NCBI RefSeq assembly: GCF_011393025.1
Contig: NZ_JAAOEO010000011.1
Location: 1-64,000, forward strand
Length of the DNA: 64,000 nucleotides
Direction of reading: 5' to 3'
DNA from: Neobacillus terrae
GTDB lineage: Bacteria > Bacillota > Bacilli > Bacillales > Cytobacillaceae
The notes beneath the pieces were generated by a model, which was given only the letters and a program-made list of their open reading frames with translations, ran no database searches and was not told the origin of the DNA. Positions within the stretch are counted from its first letter, which is position 1. Every line of letters starts with the position of its first letter. Shown here one piece after another: positions 15,292 to 23,475 of this stretch. Position numbers and translations under genes: made by a program.

Positions 15292-16350
15292 TTAAAAACT
15301 ATTAATCTCTTCTACTAAAGTTTGAAGCCCACTTCCCTGGCCAGAGTTTTTCATCGCATTTTTTATTTTATCCTTGCTTTGCTGAATTTCCTGAAGGTTA
15401 GAAACTAAGGATTCTGTCGTCAGCTCTTCTTCCTCCAGAGTGACAGCGTAGCCTTTTTCAGTAAATGATTTCGCATTTAGAATTTGGTCTCCTCGGCTTT
15501 GCTGTCGGCTTAAAGGGATAATCAGCATCGGAATATTTAACGCAAGAAACTCAAAAATGGCATTAGAACCACCTCTTGTAATAACTATATCCGTTGCAGA
15601 TAGGATATCGGGAAGCTCGTCATGTATATATTCAAATTGCTTGTAACCACGGCCTTCCAATGAAGGTTCAAGGTTTCCTTTTCCGCAAAGATGGACAATC
15701 TGATAGTTTTCCAACAGCTGTGGCAATGCACCCCTAACCGTTTCATTAATTTTTTTGGCTCCCAGGCTTCCTCCCATTACCATTAGGATGGGACGGCATC
15801 CGTCAAATCCCAGAAATTTCTTACCCTGCAATCTTGAGCCCTTCAATATGTCCTTACGGATTGGAGAACCAATTACTTTCGTTTTTTGAGAAGGAAAAAA
15901 TTTTGCTGATTCCTCAAATGAAGTAAAGATCCTTGCTGCAAAGCGTTGTGAAATTTTATTAGCAAGCCCAGGGGTCATATCACTTTCATGAATAAAAGCA
16001 GGAATCCCAAGGGAACGAGCGGCAATAATAACAGGGACAGAAACGAAACCTCCTTTTGAAAAAATAAGATCAGGTTTAATTTTTTTTAGTATTCTCCTTG
16101 CATCTGCACAACCCTTTAAAAACCGGAAGGCGTCTGCCACATTTTCAAAATCAATATACCTTCTTAGTTTTCGGCTTGAAATTCCATAATACGGGATGCC
16201 AATCTTTTCAATAAGCTCTTTCTCAATTCCTTTTTTAGATCCTATGTATTTCATATCCCATTTTTGTGAGTCAAGTTCTTTCATAATTCCTATATTGGGC
16301 GTTACATGCCCAGCGGATCCCCCGCCTGTAAACACAATTGTTTTTTTCAT
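15292..16350 (-). CDS. MurG-like UDP-GlcNAc transferase (stand-alone paralogue)
   Basis: 352 aa. Family members transfer GlcNAc from UDP-GlcNAc to lipid I on the inner membrane face, giving lipid II. Visible hallmarks are the N-terminal glycine loop TGGGSAGHVTPN, HESDMTPGLANKI, VMGGSLGAKKINE and the C-terminal donor-binding region VITRGGSNAIFEFLAL. ATG at 16350 has TAGGAGG at ideal distance; an upstream frame start at 16368 is less likely. It is not in a division and cell-wall cluster. Some Bacillus species have extra MurG copies, so it may be a second MurG rather than the essential one. It is divergent from a GT2 glycosyltransferase gene. Confidence 0.85.
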   Translation of the reverse strand: MKKTIVFTGGGSAGHVTPNIGIMKELDSQKWDMKYIGSKKGIEKELIEKIGIPYYGISSRKLRRYIDFENVADAFRFLKGCADARRILKKIKPDLIFSKGGFVSVPVIIAARSLGIPAFIHESDMTPGLANKISQRFAARIFTSFEESAKFFPSQKTKVIGSPIRKDILKGSRLQGKKFLGFDGCRPILMVMGGSLGAKKINETVRGALPQLLENYQIVHLCGKGNLEPSLEGRGYKQFEYIHDELPDILSATDIVITRGGSNAIFEFLALNIPMLIIPLSRQQSRGDQILNAKSFTEKGYAVTLEEEELTTESLVSNLQEIQQSKDKIKNAMKNSGQGSGLQTLVEEINSF

Positions 16351-16479
16351 ACGTCCTCCTAAACCCAAGCTTTATATTAAATTATATCTTAAACAGCTCT
16401 TAGGATTAACTCTTTCATTTGTACCTCTCTTCCTTTTTCTTTTAAAATAGGGGAAAACACTGACTGGAGTTAACAAAAC

Positions 16480-17628
16480 ATGCTTGTTATTTTATACACC
16501 TTAAACCTTGCTGTATGGATCGTTTTTATAATCGATGCGATTAATGGGCTGCGTACACTTGATTCTTTGGAAAAAGAGGAAGTATTAAAAGACGGCCCCC
16601 TTCTTAGTGTGATTGTTGCAGCAAGAAATGAGGAAAAGTCGATAAAATCCAGTGTTATTTCCCAGCTCAATCAATCCTATCGAAATGTTGAATGGCTGCT
16701 GGTCAACGACCGATCAACAGATGATACTGGAAAAATAATGAATGAAATAAAAGCATTAGATCATCGTGTTCAAGTGATTCATATTAAGGAGCTGCCAAAG
16801 GGCTGGCTTGGAAAAAATCATGCACTTTATTCGGGAGCACAAGCAGCCGCCGGAAAGTGGCTTCTTTTTACTGATGCAGATGTTCAATATCAAAAAGAGG
16901 CTTTTGGAAAGGCGCTTCACTATTTTGAACGCAACCGCCTGGATCACCTAACTGCAACCCCTAATTTAAATGGGAAAGGTTTCTGGCTAAAGTCGTTTGT
17001 AGGTTTCTTTCTATTTGGATTTTCCTATTTTAAAAGACCGTGGACAGCGAATAATCCACGATCCAAAAATGGAACCGGAATTGGTGCATTTAACCTCGTG
17101 CTGAGAAAAGCGTACGAGCAATTAGGGACTCATGAAAGAATAAAGATGCGTCCTGATGATGACCTCCAGCTTGGAATAAAAATCAAAAAAGAAGGCTATC
17201 GGCAGAGAATAGCAACTGCCCTTGAGTTAATAGAAGTCGAATGGTATGGAACTCTGAAGGAAGCATTGGTTGGCCTTGAAAAAAACACTTTTGCAGGGTT
17301 GAATTATCGAATAAGCATGGTTCTTTTTGCTGTAGTAGGAACCTTTTTGTCCCACATTCTTCCTTTTTTCACTGTATTTGTGCCGGACAGGCTGGTTATC
17401 CTTATGAGTGTGGCGAATATCGTTGCGATTGGAATTTTATATTTAATGGTCATAAAAAAAATGACACGGTTTTCCCCATGGATGTTTTTGGCTTTTCCAT
17501 TAACAGGGATGATTTTTATTTACTCCATTATCAGGGCCAGCATTTTAACATTTAAAAGAGGAGGAATTGTCTGGCGGGGTACGGCTTACAAGCTAAGTGA
17601 ACTGAGGGAAATGAATCGCAAAGACTGA
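16480..17628 (+). CDS. Membrane glycosyltransferase family 2
   Basis: 382 aa. An N-terminal membrane helix (residues 1-22) is followed by a GT-A domain. It has LSVIVAARNEEKSI, LLVNDRSTDDT, FTDADVQY (DxD-type metal and donor site) and RPDDDLQLGIKIKKEGY (acceptor-side acidic motif). Three or four hydrophobic helices lie at the C-terminus (about 280-360). The layout resembles CrtQ-like and other polytopic GT2 enzymes that glycosylate lipids or carotenoids; the acceptor is not known. The ribosome binding site TGGAG precedes the ATG. It sits between the MurG-like gene and namA, and its placement beside a lipid-linked transferase hints at an envelope role. Confidence 0.8.
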   Translation: MLVILYTLNLAVWIVFIIDAINGLRTLDSLEKEEVLKDGPLLSVIVAARNEEKSIKSSVISQLNQSYRNVEWLLVNDRSTDDTGKIMNEIKALDHRVQVIHIKELPKGWLGKNHALYSGAQAAAGKWLLFTDADVQYQKEAFGKALHYFERNRLDHLTATPNLNGKGFWLKSFVGFFLFGFSYFKRPWTANNPRSKNGTGIGAFNLVLRKAYEQLGTHERIKMRPDDDLQLGIKIKKEGYRQRIATALELIEVEWYGTLKEALVGLEKNTFAGLNYRISMVLFAVVGTFLSHILPFFTVFVPDRLVILMSVANIVAIGILYLMVIKKMTRFSPWMFLAFPLTGMIFIYSIIRASILTFKRGGIVWRGTAYKLSELREMNRKD

Positions 17629-17701
17629 TTTTTTCCTTTTGAAAAAGCCATCTGCTATACTAAAAGATATTTAGAAAACCGAAACAGAGGAGGCTTTTTT
17701 A

Positions 17702-18730
17702 ATGCCATCATCAGTTAAACTATTTACACCCTATACTGTAAAGGGAGTTACATTTAAAAACCGGATTGTGATGTCACCAATGTGCATGTATTCCTGTTAT
17801 AAGGAAGACGGGATTGTTACAAACTGGCACCGGACACACTACACCTCAAGAGCGGTAGGACAGGCAGGATTAATTATCCTTGAATCCACTGCCGTCACTG
17901 CACAGGGCCGAATTTCACCACAAGACCTCGGTATTTGGAGCGATGATCATATTGAGGGTTTGAAAGAGTTAACGGGATTAATCAAAGAGCACGGTGCCGT
18001 TGCAGGTATCCAGCTTGGCCATGCTGGCAGAAAAGCTGCTTTAAAAGAGGAAATTGTCGCACCTTCTCCTAATGCCTTTGATGAAACTTACCAAACACCT
18101 AAGGAAATGACAACTGAAGAAATTAAGGAAACAATTGAAGCTTTCCGCCTTGCAGCTGTAAGAGCTAAAAAAGCAGGCTTCGAGGTAATCGAGCTTCACG
18201 GGGCACATGGCTACCTGATTAACCAGTTCCTTTCACCAACAGTGAATAAAAGAACTGACGAGTATGGCGGATCCGAGGAAAACCGCTATCGTTTCCTCCG
18301 AGAAACCATTGATGCAGTAAAAACTGTCTGGGACGGACCATTGTTTGTAAGGGTCTCCGCTTACGAATATCTTGAAGAAGGCTTAAAGGCCGAGGATTAT
18401 ATCCAATTTGCGAAATGGATGAAGGAACAAGGTGTTGATTTAATTGATGTAAGCTCAGGCGGGGTTGCACCGGCTCAGGTTAAAGCTTACCCAGGATATC
18501 AGGTTCCTTTTTCTGAAACCATTAAACATGGAGCCGACATTCCAACAGGCTCAGTCGGCCTGATCACAACAGGCATCCAGGCTGAAGAAATTCTTCAGAA
18601 TAACCGTGCAGACCTTATCTTCATTGCCCGCGGCTTCCTACGTGACCCATATTGGCCAAGGACTGCTGCAAAAGAACTTCGTGCGGAGCTTGAACCGCCA
18701 AAGCAATATGGTCGTGGCTGGTTATATTAA
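17702..18730 (+). CDS. namA: NADPH dehydrogenase, old yellow enzyme family
   Basis: 342 aa. An FMN-dependent TIM-barrel ene-reductase closely matching B. subtilis YqjM/NamA. The flavin-tuning Cys is in MSPMCMYSC, substrate-binding His residues are in [19 protein letters not shown] contacts are in [10 protein letters not shown], and the C-terminal arginine-finger segment reads YGRGW. It reduces activated C=C bonds of enals, enones and nitro compounds, probably in detoxification. It lies in the yqjM-yqjQ neighbourhood known from B. subtilis, here separated from proI by four genes. AGGAGG precedes the ATG, and a strong terminator follows. Confidence 0.93.
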   Translation: MPSSVKLFTPYTVKGVTFKNRIVMSPMCMYSCYKEDGIVTNWHRTHYTSRAVGQAGLIILESTAVTAQGRISPQDLGIWSDDHIEGLKELTGLIKEHGAVAGIQLGHAGRKAALKEEIVAPSPNAFDETYQTPKEMTTEEIKETIEAFRLAAVRAKKAGFEVIELHGAHGYLINQFLSPTVNKRTDEYGGSEENRYRFLRETIDAVKTVWDGPLFVRVSAYEYLEEGLKAEDYIQFAKWMKEQGVDLIDVSSGGVAPAQVKAYPGYQVPFSETIKHGADIPTGSVGLITTGIQAEEILQNNRADLIFIARGFLRDPYWPRTAAKELRAELEPPKQYGRGWLY

Positions 18731-18734
18731 TTTC

Positions 18735-18766
18735 AAAAAAACGTGTGGCAGCCCCACACGTTTTTT
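18735..18766. terminator. Terminator between namA and the Clp-N/GNAT gene
   Basis: CGTGTGG pairs with CCACACG across a 4-base loop, with A-runs before and T-runs after, so it can terminate both converging genes. Confidence 0.9.
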
Positions 18767-18784
18767 ATATTATATTAACTTTGG

Positions 18785-19612
18785 TTAAAGGTTACTAGAA
18801 GCACCCTTAGGGATAATGACTGCTCCACAAGCCTTTTCATAAAATTCTAACGGTCCAGCCCCACCAATAATCGCATAAGCATAACCTATGCCTTTCATAT
18901 CCTTTAAACAATGATGCAGCAATGAAAATCCATATCCCTTGCTGCGGTCAGAATGGGAAACACCCATTGGTCCAAAATAGCCTTTCTTACCCTTGTAGAT
19001 ATCAAAGGCAGCAAAGCCTGCTATTCCACCCTCATTATCAAATGCTACATAAATTGAATGCCTGCTCTGGAGAAAACCCTCCCTCACGGTTTGCGCCCAC
19101 CCCGATGAAAAATGCTCCTCAACATAACGGACAATCTCATCAAAGTCATTATGATTAACTCTCCTTATATTTTGCATAGACAACTCAGGGAAATGATAAT
19201 TATCGAGGTTTGTAATCATATCACGGGACTTAGTCCCCAGTTCTAAGATCGTATTTCTATCCCTGTCTGTTAAACAATTAACCGCCATTTCTGTATTCAT
19301 TAGTGCTTTTAAAAAGTGGCCCTCATTTAAATAAACCTGATTATATCTATTCATTGTCTCAACTGCCTTAGCAAATACAGCATTCACTTCTTTGTCAACA
19401 GGAACTCTAAAAAAAGGACTTTGATGTACCTCATCCTTTTCAGCTTCAGCAAGTCCTCTTAGTTGTCCTAGATTCGTATTAATTTTTAAAGAAATTTCCC
19501 AAAGTACACCTGTTTTCTCTTGAAGACAGACAAGGAGAAGATCCAAGGGGGTGATGGCCTTGCTTCCAGATAATTGCGCCTCTTTCTCAGCCAATGCTAT
19601 GATTCTAGCCAT
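18785..19612 (-). CDS. GNAT acetyltransferase with N-terminal Clp-N-like repeat domain
   Basis: 275 aa from the first ATG. Residues 1-125 resemble the double-helical repeat of Clp ATPase N-domains (ARIIALAEKEAQLSG, then ITPLDLLLVCLQEKTG and VYLNEGHFLKALM). Residues 150-275 are a GNAT fold with GPMGVSHSDRSKGYGFSLLHHCL as the acetyl-CoA loop. The reading frame stays open upstream with FTDR, the usual lead-in to the Clp-N repeat. AAGGAG lies eight bases before an in-frame CTG at 19645, so the true start may be this rare codon, adding 11 residues. It may form a run with the next GNAT gene upstream. The substrate is unknown. Confidence 0.75.
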   Translation of the reverse strand: MARIIALAEKEAQLSGSKAITPLDLLLVCLQEKTGVLWEISLKINTNLGQLRGLAEAEKDEVHQSPFFRVPVDKEVNAVFAKAVETMNRYNQVYLNEGHFLKALMNTEMAVNCLTDRDRNTILELGTKSRDMITNLDNYHFPELSMQNIRRVNHNDFDEIVRYVEEHFSSGWAQTVREGFLQSRHSIYVAFDNEGGIAGFAAFDIYKGKKGYFGPMGVSHSDRSKGYGFSLLHHCLKDMKGIGYAYAIIGGAGPLEFYEKACGAVIIPKGASSNL

Positions 19613-19665
19613 TCGATCAGTGAATTGAATACTCGCAGGTTCCAGAATAATCTCTCCTTTATGTA

Positions 19666-20127
19666 TTAATATAGGTCTTTAGAAAAATGGATACATTGGT
19701 CCTCAAAATGATCTAATAGGTATCCGTGCTTTTCATAAAAATAAACAGCACTTGTCCAATTTCTATTTGTCTCAAGCACAATTTTTCTATATCCTAAACT
19801 TACTGCACTTTGCTCTAATTCCTTCATCATTCTGCCCGCAAGGCCAAGTCGCCTATATTCCTTTTTCACTGACATTCTTTCAATCCTTGCTATATTAGAG
19901 GATTTACTGCTCAGTGCGCCTGTGCATAGTACAACATTGTCTTTCATTCCCAATAAAAACAAACAGCCAGGCCTGGTGTATATGTCCATAATTTTATACA
20001 AATCCGGATTTAAGGAATCGTCAATGAATCCAAACCGCTCACCCAGCCCAGCAAGAACAAGACTTTTTGCTTCTTCAGCATATTCTTCCGTGACTTTCAT
20101 TATTGTTATATCTGCCGTGCTGAACAT
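19666..20127 (-). CDS. GNAT-family N-acetyltransferase
   Basis: 153 aa, a single GNAT domain. The acetyl-CoA pyrophosphate loop is RMSVKKEYRRLGLAGRMM (about residues 82-99). The C-terminal part KIVLETNRNWTSAVYFYEKHGY is the usual strand-helix that fixes the acceptor site. The substrate cannot be told from sequence. A ribosome binding site (AGAGAGG) precedes ATG at 20127. It lies 50 bases upstream of the Clp-N/GNAT gene in the same direction, so the two may be co-transcribed. Confidence 0.85.
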   Translation of the reverse strand: MFSTADITIMKVTEEYAEEAKSLVLAGLGERFGFIDDSLNPDLYKIMDIYTRPGCLFLLGMKDNVVLCTGALSSKSSNIARIERMSVKKEYRRLGLAGRMMKELEQSAVSLGYRKIVLETNRNWTSAVYFYEKHGYLLDHFEDQCIHFSKDLY

Positions 20128-20189
20128 TAGGATACCTCTCTTCCATTAAAGGTATCTTAAAGTTTCGTGATGTTTTATAAAAATCCTGT

Positions 20190-21083
20190 TTAAAAATCTC
20201 TTTCAAGTAACTTTTCTACTTCTTTCCTGTTTGGCATCCCGCCCTGGGCACCAAGCTTTGTTACTGAGATTGCTGCAGCCGCATTAGCAAAGCGGCAAGC
20301 CTCTTCAAGATTCTTTCCAATACTCAAACTATAAGCAAAAGCCCCATTAAAGGTATCTCCAGCCCCTGTAGTATCAACGATCTGCATTTTATATCCTTCA
20401 ATCAGTTTTTCACTATCATGAAAAATAGTTACCCCCTTTGCTCCTTGAGTGATAATGCATTTTCGCTGTAACCTCTCCTTCTCCTTTGCTGTCATCTCAA
20501 AAGAAGAGAAAAGCTGCTCCTTTTCATGTTCATTAGGTGTGAAATAATCTATTTGGCTAACCAATCCTATAGGAAGATTTTGAATAGGCGCTGGATTAAG
20601 AATAACTTTTACATTATGTTTTTTCGCAAGAGAAACTGCCTTCGAAACACTTTCGATTGGAATTTCAAGCTGTAAAAGAAGAATATTACTTTCAGCAATA
20701 ACAGTTTCATTTTTTTCGACTATATCAGGAGTAAGAAAATAGTTTGCACCAGGGACCACCATTATGCTGTTATCTCCTTCTGAAAGTGTAATCGAAGCAA
20801 TACCTGATGAAGTGACAGGTATGGTTTCAATAAACTCCACTTTAATTCCCTCGTTTAGTAGATTTTTCGTTAATTCCTGTCCAAAAGAATCGTCGCCAAC
20901 ACAGCCAATAAAATCAACCTCAGCTCCCAGCCTTGCTGCCGCTACCGCCTGGTTTGCCCCCTTTCCACCTGGTATGGTGAAAAAAGAATCGCCAAGAACT
21001 GTTTCCCCCCTCTGTGGGACCCTTTTTGTTTTTGTTACAAGGTCCATATTGATGCTCCCGATAACTGTAATCCTTGGTTTCAT
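20190..21083 (-). CDS. rbsK: Ribokinase (PfkB family)
   Basis: 297 aa. It phosphorylates D-ribose at O-5 using ATP. The N-terminal signature GSINMDLV, then GGKGANQAVAAARLGA, and the C-terminal DTTGAGDTFNGAFAYSL with the catalytic Asp are all present, and FTPNEHE matches ribokinases rather than fructokinases. There are no rbsD, rbsACB transport genes or an rbsR beside it, so it is a solo copy whose physiological sugar is less certain. The start is ATG at 21083 with AAGGTGAAGC upstream. It is divergent from the VanW-family gene. Confidence 0.88.
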   Translation of the reverse strand: MKPRITVIGSINMDLVTKTKRVPQRGETVLGDSFFTIPGGKGANQAVAAARLGAEVDFIGCVGDDSFGQELTKNLLNEGIKVEFIETIPVTSSGIASITLSEGDNSIMVVPGANYFLTPDIVEKNETVIAESNILLLQLEIPIESVSKAVSLAKKHNVKVILNPAPIQNLPIGLVSQIDYFTPNEHEKEQLFSSFEMTAKEKERLQRKCIITQGAKGVTIFHDSEKLIEGYKMQIVDTTGAGDTFNGAFAYSLSIGKNLEEACRFANAAAAISVTKLGAQGGMPNRKEVEKLLERDF

Positions 21084-21186
21084 AATTGCTTCACCTTTTT
21101 ATTTAATATAATTTTCACTGTTTCAGTGATTTTTCCAATATTTTTCCTTTATCTTGTTCATATTAAGGAAAGGAGGAATCGGATAC

Positions 21187-22122
21187 ATGTTACAAACTTT
21201 TATTTTAACTTTGCTTCTTGGTTTAAATGTACCAGTCCAGTCTGATAATTTGATTCTTTTAAATAAAGGAATTCCGCTAACGCATTTAACAAGAGAGAAA
21301 CTAAGCTTAATTCCTGAACCCGGTGCTGCCTTTCCTGACACTGCTCGTCTTGAGGAATTGGTTGACGACCTTGATGAAAGAGTAGCTCAAGCTCCAGCTG
21401 ATGCCTATATCGGACAAAATGGCAGCATTATGCCTGAAAAACTTGGACAAAAACTCGATAAGAAAGAGCTGTCTGTACAGCTAATTCAATACTTTTTTGA
21501 AGGCAAGCCTAGAATTTTGGAAGTTCCTGTACAGCCTGTATATCCCAGGGTAGACAGTGAGATGCTTGACTCTATAAATACAATGCTGATTGGCCGATAT
21601 ACTACCTATTTTAATTCAGGGAACAGGGAACGCGCCAATAACATAGCGCTTGCAACAGAATCACTTAACAATAAAGTTATATTTCCCGGAGAAACATTCT
21701 CATTTAATAAAATAGTCGGGAAACGGACAACCGAGCGGGGCTATTTAAAGGCTCCAATTATTGTTCGCGGAGAGTTGTCCGAGGGAATTGGGGGAGGAAT
21801 TTGCCAGGTCTCCTCAACCCTATTTAATGCTGCTGATAATGCAGGTTTAAAAATTATTCAAAGGTATTCGCACACAAAAGCAGTGACCTATGTTCCTCCT
21901 GGAAGAGATGCTACCGTAAGCTGGTATGGGCCTGACTTCGTTTTTAAGAATATGTACAGCCAGCCAATATTAATCAGGGCAAGGAGTTTAGGAAGTCAGC
22001 TTTCCGTATCGCTTTATTCTGCAGAGTACATAAATTTTAAACCTAAAAGTATTCCAGGAGCACCGGCAATTCTTCCAAAAGAAATCATGTTCGATAAAAC
22101 AAAAAAACAGCCGGAAAACTAA
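21187..22122 (+). CDS. VanW-family protein, probably secreted or anchored
   Basis: 311 aa. A hydrophobic N-terminal segment (TFILTLLLGLNVPV) acts as signal or anchor. The VanW domain spans about residues 160-280, with GETFSFNKIVGKRTTERGY, GGGICQVSSTLFNAA and YVPPGRDATVSW. VanW proteins occur in some vancomycin-resistance clusters and widely in Firmicutes without them. The biochemical role is unknown, and a cell-wall link is inferred. ATG at 21187 has GGAGG ten bases upstream; the in-frame start at 21154 lacks one. A terminator overlaps the 3' end. Confidence 0.85.
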   Translation: MLQTFILTLLLGLNVPVQSDNLILLNKGIPLTHLTREKLSLIPEPGAAFPDTARLEELVDDLDERVAQAPADAYIGQNGSIMPEKLGQKLDKKELSVQLIQYFFEGKPRILEVPVQPVYPRVDSEMLDSINTMLIGRYTTYFNSGNRERANNIALATESLNNKVIFPGETFSFNKIVGKRTTERGYLKAPIIVRGELSEGIGGGICQVSSTLFNAADNAGLKIIQRYSHTKAVTYVPPGRDATVSWYGPDFVFKNMYSQPILIRARSLGSQLSVSLYSAEYINFKPKSIPGAPAILPKEIMFDKTKKQPEN

Positions 22123-22134
22123 TTCGGCTGTTTT
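22104..22134. terminator. Bidirectional terminator between VanW and YdcF genes
   Basis: AAAACAGCCG (22104-22113) pairs with CGGCTGTTTT (22125-22134). It overlaps the vanW-type stop codon and ends six bases before the converging ydcF-type stop. Confidence 0.85.
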
Positions 22135-22140
22135 AAGACA

Positions 22141-22704
22141 TTAAAAAAACTTAAGTAAATAATATTTTGTAATGGCGAGGTATTCCCGGCTATAGGATTT
22201 AGGAACTGCAATCCAAGGGGTTTCTGCCGGCAGTGCAGATACTTGAAGCAGGTCATCCTTGGCCATACTCATCGCCCGGTACATGTGAAAATCATTTGTA
22301 ACGATTAATCCTTTATTCGCATCGGAAGGAATCAGCTTTTTAGAAAATGCCAGATTCTCAGATGTCGTCGTAGATTTATTTTCAAGTATAATTCTGGCTT
22401 CATCTATTCCCCTTTTCATTAGCCCACGTTTAATGGCCTCCGCTTCAGAGATTTCCTCCCCGCTTCCCTGCCCGCCAGAGGCAATGGCAATAACACGGCC
22501 ATGTTTTTTCATACATTCAGCGGCAGCTATGATACGGTATTTCAGAGCCAAAGAAGGAACGGTCCCTTTAACCCGTGCACCAAGAACGATTAGATAATCA
22601 GCATCCTTGGGAACAACAGCCTCTTTGTATTCATAAATTTTAAATTGCAAAACTCCTACATATACCAATCCTAAAAAGAACAATATGCTAAGCCACTTTT
22701 TCAT
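22141..22704 (-). CDS. YdcF/ElyC/SanA-family membrane protein (DUF218)
   Basis: 187 aa. One N-terminal membrane helix (residues 5-20) is followed by an extracytoplasmic DUF218 domain. The domain shows YLIVLGARVKGTVPS, AIASGGQGSGEEISEAEAIKRGL, ILENKSTTTSENL and TNDFHMYRA, all family landmarks. Members such as ElyC and SanA act in envelope integrity, but the chemistry is unknown. The gene overlaps the upstream GNAT gene by 4 bases, so the two are likely co-translated. Confidence 0.85.
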   Translation of the reverse strand: MKKWLSILFFLGLVYVGVLQFKIYEYKEAVVPKDADYLIVLGARVKGTVPSLALKYRIIAAAECMKKHGRVIAIASGGQGSGEEISEAEAIKRGLMKRGIDEARIILENKSTTTSENLAFSKKLIPSDANKGLIVTNDFHMYRAMSMAKDDLLQVSALPAETPWIAVPKSYSREYLAITKYYLLKFF

Positions 22705-23144
22705 TTTATATCTTCCTCTAGTCTTTTTTCTAAAATGATTTTCAGTTCTCCCAAGTAGTCTGTATATGTACCAATAATGTCATAACCGTGCTTTAAATTT
22801 AAAATGAGCATGTTTCTCCACTTATTTTTTGTAATTGTTTGGACAATCCTGTAGCCATGTTCTCGTAAGTATTGATGCTGAACCTCCATAAGCTTTGACC
22901 CAATACCTTGGTTTCTGCAGTCTGGATCTACACCGCCAAGCCAGCTGTAAAACTTTCTTTTGTAAAGCTCATATCCAATTTTGTACCCTGCAACCTTGCC
23001 GTTTTTTATTGCTAGGGCAAAAAGGAGATTTGGTTTGCTTTCTATGCCAGATTTTTCTTTAACTTTAAAAATAGAGTGATGTAATTGAAGTATATTTTCA
23101 AGAATTTTCTGTTCAGGCATACCTGAAACGATTTTATATTCCAT
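22701..23144 (-). CDS. GNAT-family N-acetyltransferase
   Basis: 147 aa. A GNAT core with YSWLGGVDPDCRNQGIGSKLMEVQHQYL as the acetyl-CoA loop (Q/RxxGxG/A type). The following VQTITKNKWRNMLILNLKHGYDIIGTY supplies the typical beta-bulge and C-terminal strand. The ribosome binding site AAAGGAG precedes ATG at 23144. It overlaps the YdcF-type gene by ATGA. The substrate is unknown. It heads a two-gene minus-strand operon. Confidence 0.85.
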   Translation of the reverse strand: MEYKIVSGMPEQKILENILQLHHSIFKVKEKSGIESKPNLLFALAIKNGKVAGYKIGYELYKRKFYSWLGGVDPDCRNQGIGSKLMEVQHQYLREHGYRIVQTITKNKWRNMLILNLKHGYDIIGTYTDYLGELKIILEKRLEEDIK

Positions 23145-23475
23145 ATATATTTCTCCTTTAAAAGTTTAATATTATTGTAGCCTCTATTAAATGGATGAAC
23201 AATCCCTCTATTAAAGCTGTTTTTGCGAGGCGAAATATTAGAGCATCTAAAAAAATTTCGACAAAAGCCAGGAAGTTCGACCCCCTATAATCTTTTAAAA
23301 ATAATTATTTTAGCCTAGTGATATTCCTTTTTTCGGAATATGTTAGCAAGTTAAAGACCTTTCGACCTGAAACTTGTCTCCTCTTTTTAAAAAAAATGGA
23401 GAAATAGTCTCGTTGATAGAAAACAAATTATTCTGATATATTTGAAATGTAAAATTTTTAAAGGGGTGGTTTTTC
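23145..23475. other. Intergenic region before the M6 protease gene
   Basis: 331 bases without a gene. It holds the divergent promoters of the GNAT gene and the M6 protease. I see an AT-rich stretch and short imperfect hairpins but no operator or RNA element I can name. Confidence 0.5.
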
